From the NCBI GenBank assembly GCA_964608495.1, contig CAZSOQ010000278.1, forward strand, positions 1 to 6,447: DNA of 6,447 nt, written 5' to 3'. This DNA comes from JAKORR01 sp964608495. Its GTDB lineage: Bacteria > Armatimonadota > Zipacnadia > Zipacnadales > FEN-943. Below are positions 1 to 5,005 of this stretch, one piece after another (positions within the stretch are counted from its first letter, which is position 1; each line of letters starts with the position of its first letter). Both the position numbers and the translations under genes were made by a program. The notes beneath the pieces are model-generated. The model searched no databases. It saw only the letters and a program-made list of their open reading frames with translations, and was not told the origin of the DNA.

Positions 1-515
1 GAGACGCTCGGGGCTGGACCGCCACCCAGTCCTGCACGCTCTTCGGCGACGTGCGCGGCACCGAGGACTGGACCGAGGTGACGGGCGACTACGTGACCCT
101 CGCCGACACCACCGGCATCGCCATCCAGACGCGCAGGCTGGACGTGAAGGACGAGTGCTCGGGGAAGGCGTGGTGGCGGGTCGAGTCGGTGCAGCAGTTC
201 CAGCCGGAGCTGCAGCCCGGCGTGCAGTACGTCGAGGCGATCGCGAGTCGGCGGGCCGGGGACGGGGCGGTCTGCGTGATGCTGATCCACAAGGACCTGG
301 ACGCGGAGACGCCGGTGACGATCGCGGTGAAGGGGCGCCCAGTGAAGGCTGCGCGGGCGTGGGCGCTCACGGCTCCGTCGCCCGATGCCACCAACCTCGG
401 CGAGGAGCATCCGGTGGGCGTGACCGAGTGTGAGTGCCAGGTGCTTGGGGGAGCGGCGCGGCTGACCTTGCCCAGATACTCGGTGGTGGCGGTGGAGTTG
501 GTGACCGGGGAGTGA
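1..515 (+). CDS. C-terminal part of a probable alpha-L-arabinofuranosidase (GH51-like) with CBM-like segment
   Basis: The frame is open from the window edge (first whole codon at base 3), so the N-terminus and catalytic barrel are missing; 170 residues are visible. Residues 1-66 (motif GTEDWTEVTGDYVTLA near 19-34, then an SGKAWW motif near 53-58) resemble the second half of a CBM4/9-type jelly-roll sugar-binding domain. Residues 67-170 resemble the C-terminal beta-sandwich of GH51 arabinofuranosidases: a YVEAIASR strand, an LTAPSPDATN motif at 122-131 and a closing LPRYSVVAVEL strand at 156-166. Family knowledge: such enzymes release terminal arabinofuranose from plant-type polysaccharides. 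No catalytic residue is in view, so the activity is inferred from the tail alone. The CBM-like part directly precedes the sandwich strand, which suggests an inserted module. It could also be another clan-A glycosidase with a similar tail. Confidence 0.62.
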   Translation, partial: DARGWTATQSCTLFGDVRGTEDWTEVTGDYVTLADTTGIAIQTRRLDVKDECSGKAWWRVESVQQFQPELQPGVQYVEAIASRRAGDGAVCVMLIHKDLDAETPVTIAVKGRPVKAARAWALTAPSPDATNLGEEHPVGVTECECQVLGGAARLTLPRYSVVAVELVTGE

Positions 516-575
516 TGGCGGCGGGCCTTGTGGGACGGTGGCCCTGAGCTTCTCTTAAGGAACCTCTGTTGTGTC

Positions 576-604
576 TTGAGCGTTCCTAGATTGGGGCGAT
601 TAGA
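576..604 (+). promoter_or_regulatory. Weak candidate promoter before the 69-residue gene
   Basis: TTGAGC at 576-581 (four of six bases of the -35 consensus) is followed after 17 bases by ATTAGA at 599-604, a poor -10 match. It lies in a stretch (540-610) less GC-rich than its surroundings. A 6-bp inverted repeat, AGGAAC (558-563) and GTTCCT (582-587), flanks the -35 element. The -10 would sit almost at the ATG at 610, implying a leaderless or nearly leaderless transcript, or that translation starts further in. An alternative -10 is TAGATT at 587-592, without a good -35 partner. Confidence 0.22.
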
Positions 605-609
605 ACACA

Positions 610-819
610 ATGCCTGCTGCTGCCGCTCACACGGCGGAAATGAGCAGACAGATGGCGGAGAGCATGGGCGACGCAGCCTGGCAAGGTTTTGCCATGGCCT
701 TCAAGCTGTTCATGCCCTACCTCCTGGTGATCGCGGTCCTCGGCGCGCTCCTCAGGATCACGGTGCGGTGCCTGGAGCGAATCATACACAACGTCTTTGC
801 ACCCAGGCCCAGGGAGTGA
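610..819 (+). CDS. Small single-pass membrane protein, unknown function
   Basis: I do not recognise this 69-residue protein. It has a Met/Ala-rich, mildly polar N-terminus, one hydrophobic segment at about residues 33-50 (core FMPYLLVIAVLGALL), and a basic tail with R49, R53, R57, R66 and R68. By the positive-inside rule the tail should face the cytoplasm. No good Shine-Dalgarno precedes the ATG at 610. In-frame ATGs at 640, 652 and 664 are alternatives; the one at 640 has a purine-rich GGCGGAA just before it, but too close to be ideal. All choices keep the membrane segment. The gene stands alone between a glycosidase gene 94 bases upstream and a convergent operon, with a stem-loop just after its stop. 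Reality is supported by the coherent hydrophobic profile and that stem-loop; chance ORFs of this length do occur in GC-rich DNA. Confidence 0.55.
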   Translation: MPAAAAHTAEMSRQMAESMGDAAWQGFAMAFKLFMPYLLVIAVLGALLRITVRCLERIIHNVFAPRPRE

Positions 820-836
820 CACCTCAGCGGAAGGCG

Positions 837-864
837 CGGGGCTCCGCCAGGGCAAGGAGCCCCG
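837..864. terminator. Bidirectional stem-loop terminator between convergent genes
   Basis: CGGGGCTCC (837-845) and GGAGCCCCG (856-864) form a perfect 9-bp GC-rich stem with a 10-base loop. It sits in the 57-bp gap between the + strand gene ending at 819 and the - strand gene ending at 877, the expected place for a shared terminator. Neither side has a clear T tract, so it is not a textbook intrinsic terminator. It may act as a 3'-end stabilising hairpin or in a U-tract-poor manner. Confidence 0.6.
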
Positions 865-876
865 GGGGAACACACC

Positions 877-2022
877 TCACGGGGTCCCTCCCTCGGTAAG
901 CGCCTCTCCGATCCCCTGCAAAAAGGCCCCGTAGGTGGCGTCGGTGATCTTGTCGTCCCCCTTTTCGTCAAGGCCCAGGCGGGCGATGACCATGTTCCAT
1001 TCCGGGATGACGAACAGGTCGTTGTTGTTGGACCCGCTCGCCGCGTACGTCCCCGGCGGCGCGCCCGGCCACTTGCGCCCGCCCTCGGCCAGCAGGCCGT
1101 TGATCCACAAGTTGAAGCCGTAGACACCCCGGCCGTCTATGCCACTCTCCGGGTGGCCGAGCGGCAGGTCGGCGGGCACCTGCACGGCCGTCGCCTGCTC
1201 CACCCACGAGGCGCTCAGGAGCTGGGCGTCGTTCCATCGGCCCCGGTTGAGGAAGAGCAGACCGAAGCGCGCGACCTCGCGGGCTGAGATGGACACGTGC
1301 CTGTTGTAGTTGCCCGAGCCGCCGTTCACGCGCAGGCCGTCCGCCGCGCCGAAGTGTCCCCAAGCCCAGGCGGCGGGGTCCATGCCGATGGGCTCGGCGA
1401 TGCGGCGGCGGAGCAGGTCCTCGATCGGCTCGCCCGCGATGCGCGTGAGGACGTTGGCGAACTGATTCATGGCCGAGTCCCAGTAGGCGTAGTGCGAGCC
1501 CGGAGGCGCGAAGAGCGGCGGGCCGGGCGTGAAGGATGTGGGGCTGGGGCCGTGCTTGTAGCCGCCGCGGGGCTCATCGCCCACGGCCCGGTAGCCCGAG
1601 GTCATCGTCGTGAAGTGCCGCAGCGTGAGGTCCGGGTACTGGGCGGCCATATCGGGCAGGTACTCGCAGGCGCGCGTGTCGAGGGTGCAGCGCCCGTCGT
1701 CCACGAGCAGCCCGAGGACGGTGCTGGTGAAGGACTTGGTCATGGACCACACGCCGTGCCGCGCGTCTATCCTGTCCCCGTGCCAGACGAGGTAGCCGTT
1801 GCGGACGATCACGAGCTGGTCCACGCCGTCGGTGCCCGAGTGGGCCTTCAGGGAATCCACCGCGGCAGCCAGCCTGGCGGGGTCCAGCCCCTGGCTCGCC
1901 GGCGTGGCTTCCTCCCAGGCCTTGCCCGGGAAGACCGCACCGGCGGCCGAGGCGCAGGCCGCCAGTAGCAGGCAGCAGAGGCCGGTGCAGGCGAGCAGGC
2001 AGGGCGGCATCGTGAAGGTCAA
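877..2022 (-). CDS. Exported serine hydrolase, beta-lactamase (class C) / DD-peptidase fold
   Basis: This 381-residue protein belongs to the serine beta-lactamase-like family (PF00144 type), which includes DD-peptidases, esterases and amide hydrolases. The first catalytic motif is S93-M-T-K96 (SxxK) in WSMTKSFTSTVLGLLVDDG. The second-motif region is Y180-W-D182, where the usual form is YxN or YxS. The third-motif region is GTYAASG (324-330) in place of KTG or HxG, followed by a NNNDLFVIP strand typical of the family. The N-terminus is a hydrophobic export signal (about 6-28). LAAC (20-23) matches a lipobox, so it may be a lipoprotein with C23 as the acylated residue, although the n-region lacks Lys/Arg. 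The start is TTG, supported by a perfect Shine-Dalgarno; the next in-frame start is ATG at 2010. It overlaps the protease gene by 4 bp, so the two are probably translationally coupled. The substrate cannot be told. Confidence 0.88.
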   Translation of the reverse strand: MTFTMPPCLLACTGLCCLLLAACASAAGAVFPGKAWEEATPASQGLDPARLAAAVDSLKAHSGTDGVDQLVIVRNGYLVWHGDRIDARHGVWSMTKSFTSTVLGLLVDDGRCTLDTRACEYLPDMAAQYPDLTLRHFTTMTSGYRAVGDEPRGGYKHGPSPTSFTPGPPLFAPPGSHYAYWDSAMNQFANVLTRIAGEPIEDLLRRRIAEPIGMDPAAWAWGHFGAADGLRVNGGSGNYNRHVSISAREVARFGLLFLNRGRWNDAQLLSASWVEQATAVQVPADLPLGHPESGIDGRGVYGFNLWINGLLAEGGRKWPGAPPGTYAASGSNNNDLFVIPEWNMVIARLGLDEKGDDKITDATYGAFLQGIGEALTEGGTP

Positions 2023-2963
2023 GACTCGTCACCTCCAGTGTCCGTGGGCACGGACGGCTCTGTCGCCAGCGCGCGCGGGCCCTCGAGGCGGCCCGTGGCC
2101 CAGAGCCACACGACCAAGGCGGCCATGACGCCTATCCCAACGACTCCGGTAATGCCACCCACGGTGGGATCGGCGCCGCGGAGGAAGGCCATCGGCGTGG
2201 CGCCCGCCGAGTTGAGGGACGCATGGGCGATGGAGGGGGCCAGGACGCTGCCCGCCGCCTCGAAGAGCCAACCGAAGATGAGGCCGAGGACGACGCAGAA
2301 GAGGCACATGAGGAAGACGCCCTCGACGGGGTGGCCGGGGTAGTTGTGGCCCTGGATGATGATGGGGGCGTGCCACAGGCCCCAGATCAGCCCCACGAGA
2401 GCCATCGCGGGGACCTTGCCCAGGCGCGACAGGCGAGGCTGTAGGTAGCCGCGCCAGCCGAACTCCTCGCCGAAGGCGGCGATGGTGGTGACCAGGACGC
2501 CCGTGGTCAGGGACGAGAGGACGGCTACGACCGGGAGCCAGGGGCCGAGAGCGTCGGCCTGGGCCTCGGCGGCCATGCGCTGGGCCTCGGGCAGTTTCTC
2601 GGTGAGGGCTCTGCCCGAGAGATCGGCCTGACCCGCACCCAGCGCCACCGTGAGCAGGTAGCTCACGACCCCCAGGAGGAAGGGCAGCAGCCAGGCGACC
2701 AGGTGATAGCGGCCTCTCCCCCATCGCAGGCGGGCGTCGGTGAAGCCCCGCCTCTCAACCAGCCTGGCGGCGAGGGCGGCCACCGAAGGGGTGAACATCA
2801 CGCCCACCAGCCAGAGCATCACGAGCTGGTTCCCCGGCGCGTACCCCAGGCTGCGGACGGGCCCCAGCTCGATGGCCCAGGCGAGACCGAAGGCCACGAC
2901 CAGGTACACGAGCATACCGGCGACGGGCGCCCGCGGCGATGGGTTGTCGGGAGACTCGGGCAT
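2019..2963 (-). CDS. CPBP (Rce1-like) intramembrane metalloprotease
   Basis: This 314-residue multi-pass membrane protein has the three motifs of the CPBP/ABI family (PF02517). They are E166-E167-x-x-x-R171 (GEEFGWRGYLQPRL), H198 in GLIWGLWHAP, and H247-x-x-x-N251 in SIAHASLNS. The glutamates and histidines are the expected active-site and metal-binding residues. Hydrophobic segments lie near 14-34, 46-68, 87-109, 142-164, 184-204, 213-237 and 267-290, suggesting about seven or eight passes. The Asp/Glu-rich C-terminus is soluble. In bacteria the family includes bacteriocin self-immunity proteins and peptide-processing proteases; eukaryotic Rce1 cuts prenylated proteins. Nothing here fixes the substrate. 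TAAGGA 9 bases before the ATG supports the start. It sits between a deacetylase gene (51-bp gap containing a hairpin) and a serine hydrolase gene (4-bp overlap), probably as the middle gene of one operon. Confidence 0.93.
   Translation of the reverse strand: MPESPDNPSPRAPVAGMLVYLVVAFGLAWAIELGPVRSLGYAPGNQLVMLWLVGVMFTPSVAALAARLVERRGFTDARLRWGRGRYHLVAWLLPFLLGVVSYLLTVALGAGQADLSGRALTEKLPEAQRMAAEAQADALGPWLPVVAVLSSLTTGVLVTTIAAFGEEFGWRGYLQPRLSRLGKVPAMALVGLIWGLWHAPIIIQGHNYPGHPVEGVFLMCLFCVVLGLIFGWLFEAAGSVLAPSIAHASLNSAGATPMAFLRGADPTVGGITGVVGIGVMAALVVWLWATGRLEGPRALATEPSVPTDTGGDES
2029..2036 (-). promoter_or_regulatory. Strong Shine-Dalgarno that supports the TTG start
   Basis: On the - strand this reads GGAGGTGA, a perfect match to the anti-Shine-Dalgarno. 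It lies in the last codons of the CPBP protease gene. Six bases separate it from the TTG at 2022 (nine counted from GGAGG), an ideal distance, against 18 to the next in-frame ATG at 2010. It therefore favours TTG as the start of the serine hydrolase and the TTGA overlap with the upstream stop codon. Confidence 0.75.
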
Positions 2964-2984
2964 CGGTGACCGTCCTTACGGCGC

Positions 2985-3016
2985 GACGGACGCGCCCCGC
3001 GCGGGGGCCCTCCGTC
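2985..3016 (-). promoter_or_regulatory. Nested intergenic stem-loop in the deacetylase-protease gap
   Basis: An outer 6-bp repeat, GACGGA (2985-2990) with TCCGTC (3011-3016), encloses an inner 5-bp repeat, GCCCC (2994-2998) with GGGGC (3004-3008), around a 5-base loop. Only a small asymmetric internal loop (3 and 2 bases) lies between the two stems. It nearly fills the 51-bp spacer, overlaps the deacetylase stop codon and ends 7 bases before the TAAGGA ribosome site of the protease gene. There is no following T tract. It could be a partial terminator, an RNA-processing or stabilising element, or a translational control structure. Confidence 0.5.
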
Positions 3017-3770
3017 AGCCGACGGGAGCCTGGCCCGAGCGCCAGCGGACGATGGTCTCGGCCACCTCGGCGACCGGCGCGACCCAGAGGTGGGACGCCC
3101 GCGCCAGGTGCTCGCAGAGCTCGCGGAGCTCGACGTCCGCGACCGGGAGATGGCCCTGGTGGATGCCGTGGAAGGTCAGGATCCCCCACCGGCCCTGGGC
3201 CGCGCACTGCTCGGCCAGGCCCACAAGCTGGGCGCCGGTGTTGCCCCGCACCATCCAGGACCAGAGGTAGTGCAGATCGCAGGTGGCGGGCGGGTTCGCG
3301 CGCTCGCCCACGCCGCGCCCGGCGATGAGGTGACGGGCGATGACGGGCACGTAGCACTGCCGCGTGAGCCCCTCGCCGACGTGGCACTGGAAGCAGGGAT
3401 AGGCGAAGGAGCGATGGGGCGCCGGGAACAGCTCGCCCAGGCGCGTCTCGGCCTCGGTGACGTCCGCCTCGATGTCGTCGAGGGTGAGGTTCTCGAGCCC
3501 GCGTGCGTCGGGTTCGTCGCGGAAGGCACGCGAGCAGGTGTGGCTGAGCGAGTGGTTGCCGATCTCGTGCCCGGCGTCGTAGGCCGCGCGCCAGGGGGCC
3601 AGGACCTGCCGCCAGTTCTCGCCCTTGGGGTTCACGTAGAAGGTGCCGCGCAGGCCCAGGCGGTTCATCATCGGTATGGCGGTCTCGAGCTGGGACGGGA
3701 TGCCGTCGTCGAAGGTGAGCGACAGGGCGCCCCGGCGCCCGTCGGGCCAGGGAAGGTCGCGATTGGCCAT
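3015..3770 (-). CDS. Cytoplasmic polysaccharide deacetylase-fold (NodB) protein
   Basis: This 251-residue protein carries the NodB homology motifs of carbohydrate esterase family 4 (PF01522). They are TFDDG at 19-23 (catalytic base D21, metal ligand D22), H73-x-x-x-H77 in GHEIGNHSLSHT (metal ligands), a FAYP motif at 122-125, and an LTFHGIH strand with H201 as the likely catalytic acid. It has no signal peptide and no membrane segment, so it should be cytoplasmic, unlike secreted chitin or peptidoglycan deacetylases. The FAYPC...VGEG...YVPVIARHLIAGRG run matches a group of signal-less deacetylase-like proteins common in glycan-degrading phyla, whose substrates are not known to me. GGGAGG nine bases before the ATG supports the start. 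It is the first gene of the - strand operon. Deacetylation of an N- or O-acetylated sugar is inferred from the fold and intact residues. Confidence 0.87.
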   Translation of the reverse strand: MANRDLPWPDGRRGALSLTFDDGIPSQLETAIPMMNRLGLRGTFYVNPKGENWRQVLAPWRAAYDAGHEIGNHSLSHTCSRAFRDEPDARGLENLTLDDIEADVTEAETRLGELFPAPHRSFAYPCFQCHVGEGLTRQCYVPVIARHLIAGRGVGERANPPATCDLHYLWSWMVRGNTGAQLVGLAEQCAAQGRWGILTFHGIHQGHLPVADVELRELCEHLARASHLWVAPVAEVAETIVRWRSGQAPVG

Positions 3771-4070
3771 ACGAGCATGCCTCCCGGCAGGGAACAGGGC
3801 TGAGTGGGCTCCCGCGGGCGGAGCCGGGGCGCTTGTTCACCCTTCCGCCCGACTGGACCTTCCACCGGGGCCACGGCAGGGACCCGCGGCCGGACGGGTA
3901 GCCCACGCACGGCCGGCCGGAAGGAAGACGACGCGCGGCGGCGCAATAGCCGTCGCCTCCGGGGCACGCGCGGCCTGCGGGGAGGGCCGCGCCCGGGTGC
4001 GGTCCGAGGGGGCAGGGTTACCGGCAGTGCCCCGCGGAGGCGCATCGCCTTCAGGACGAGGAGTGACGGC
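3771..4070. other. 300-bp divergent spacer, no gene seen
   Basis: This gap separates the divergent deacetylase and isomerase genes, so it should hold promoters for both directions. I found no convincing -35/-10 pair on either strand; it is extremely GC-rich. Open frames cross it on both strands, but their products are Arg/Gly/Pro-rich low-complexity sequence without domain features, as expected of non-coding GC-rich DNA. Symmetric elements inside are a 10-bp palindrome, CGGCCGGCCG, at 3910-3919, and a separate 8-bp inverted repeat at 3968-3992. GGGAGG on the - strand (about 3780-3785) and GAGGAG on the + strand (4058-4063) are the ribosome sites of the flanking genes. Confidence 0.6.
3968..3992. 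repeat. 8-bp perfect inverted repeat in the divergent spacer
   Basis: GCGCGGCC (3968-3975) and GGCCGCGC (3985-3992) are exact reverse complements around a 9-base centre. It lies about 80 bases before the isomerase start. It could be an operator for a dimeric regulator of one or both divergent units, or a 5'-leader hairpin of the + transcript. All-G/C arms are fairly likely by chance in such DNA, so functional confidence is low. Confidence 0.35.
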
Positions 4071-4907
4071 ATGAGACTCGGTGGACCAGTGTTCGAGCCT
4101 TGTGAGGGCCCCGAGGAATGGGCCGCGGCAGTGCGGCGGCTCGGCTACCGGGCGGCCTTCTGTCCCGTGGGAGCGGACGCGCCCGACGACGTGGTGCGGG
4201 CCTACGCCGGCGCGGCGGCGGCCGCGGACGTCGTGATCGCCGAGGTGGGCGCGTGGAGCAATCCCCTCAGCCGGGACGAGGACACCCGGCGCGCCGCGGT
4301 GGGCCACTGCCAGGCCCAGCTCGCCCTGGCGGACAGGATCGGGGCGCGATGCTGCGTGAACATCGCCGGGTCGCGCGGCGAGAAGTGGGACGGGCCCTGC
4401 CCCGAGGACCTGACGGGCGATACCTTCGCGCTGATCGTGGAGTCCGTGCGGGGGATCGTTGACGCTGTGCGCCCGACGCGCACGTACTACACCCTCGAGA
4501 CGATGCCGTGGATGTACCCCGACTCGGCGGACTCCTATGCGCGGCTCGTGGAGGCGATAGACCGCGAGCGGTTCGGCGTGCACCTCGACCCGGTGAACCT
4601 GGTCTGCAGCCCGCAGCGGCACTTCCGCAACGCCGATCTGATGCGCGAGTGCTTCCGGAAGCTGGGCCCGCTGATCAAGAGCTGCCACGCGAAGGACATC
4701 CGCTTGGGCACCGGCCTGACTACCCACCTGGATGAGGTGAGACCTGGGACAGGGGGACTGGACTACCGGGTGTTCCTGCAGGAGGTCGCGGCGCTGGACG
4801 CGGACGTGCCGGTGATGCTGGAGCACCTGCCCAACGCCGAGGAGTACGCGCTGGCGGCCGAGTACGTGCGTTCTGTCGCGAAGGAGTTGCATTTGTCTCT
4901 GGATTAG
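4071..4907 (+). CDS. Sugar phosphate isomerase/epimerase-like TIM-barrel protein
   Basis: This 278-residue protein belongs to the xylose isomerase-like TIM-barrel / AP endonuclease 2 superfamily (PF01261). Likely metal ligands appear in the family order: E143 in TLETMPW, D173 in GVHLDPVN (with H171 beside it), H206 in KSCHAKDI, and E251 in VMLEHL. The R224-P-G-x-G loop followed by LDYRVFLQEV is typical of the sugar isomerase/epimerase branch. Length is normal and there is no signal peptide, so it is a cytoplasmic enzyme. The exact sugar (ketose epimerase, inositol or keto-sugar branch) cannot be told. The frame is open back to 3804, but GAGGAG seven bases before the ATG at 4071, and the family's usual start just before the first strand (MRLGGPVFEP), fix this start. 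The next gene begins 98 bases downstream on the same strand. A role in carbohydrate catabolism is inferred. Confidence 0.85.
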   Translation: MRLGGPVFEPCEGPEEWAAAVRRLGYRAAFCPVGADAPDDVVRAYAGAAAAADVVIAEVGAWSNPLSRDEDTRRAAVGHCQAQLALADRIGARCCVNIAGSRGEKWDGPCPEDLTGDTFALIVESVRGIVDAVRPTRTYYTLETMPWMYPDSADSYARLVEAIDRERFGVHLDPVNLVCSPQRHFRNADLMRECFRKLGPLIKSCHAKDIRLGTGLTTHLDEVRPGTGGLDYRVFLQEVAALDADVPVMLEHLPNAEEYALAAEYVRSVAKELHLSLD

Positions 4908-4915
4908 ATTAAGAT
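4887..4915 (+). promoter_or_regulatory. Candidate promoter for the Mrr-type nuclease gene
   Basis: TTGCAT (4887-4892) and TAAGAT (4910-4915) are separated by exactly 17 bases, in the most AT-rich island of the region, spanning the end of the isomerase gene and its stop. Matches are modest (three of six and four of six). If real, the nuclease gene about 90 bases downstream could be transcribed separately from the isomerase gene, which would fit its unrelated function. Confidence 0.3.
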
Positions 4916-5005
4916 AGCCTCAAGCTGGGCGCGGCGACCAGCCGGAGTGCCTGGTGTCACGGGTCTCGGGCCTCGCGGAACAGTCAGTGCCGGGAGGCCA
5001 AAGCG

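Noticed and set aside
89..610. - strand open frame (173 codons) opposite the glycosidase end
   Set aside because: Antisense shadow; the + strand product has clear beta-sandwich motifs and this one has none.
2755..3906. Long - strand open frame (383 codons) overlapping the deacetylase and protease genes in another frame
   Set aside because: The product is almost wholly Arg/Pro/Gly/Ala and overlaps two genes whose catalytic motifs are clear.
3804..4070. In-frame upstream extension of the isomerase gene to an ATG at 3804 (367 residues in total)
   Set aside because: The extra 89 residues are Arg/Gly/Pro-rich with no domain character; the ATG at 4071 has a well-placed GAGGAG and matches the normal family start.
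3837..4892. Long - strand open frame (351 codons) antisense to the isomerase gene
   Set aside because: It is an antisense shadow of a clear TIM-barrel gene in GC-rich DNA; its product is His/Arg/Pro-rich and shows no motif.
4924..4942. GCTGG/CCAGC inverted repeat after the isomerase stop as a terminator
   Set aside because: Only 5 bp with a 9-base loop and no T tract; too weak to support.
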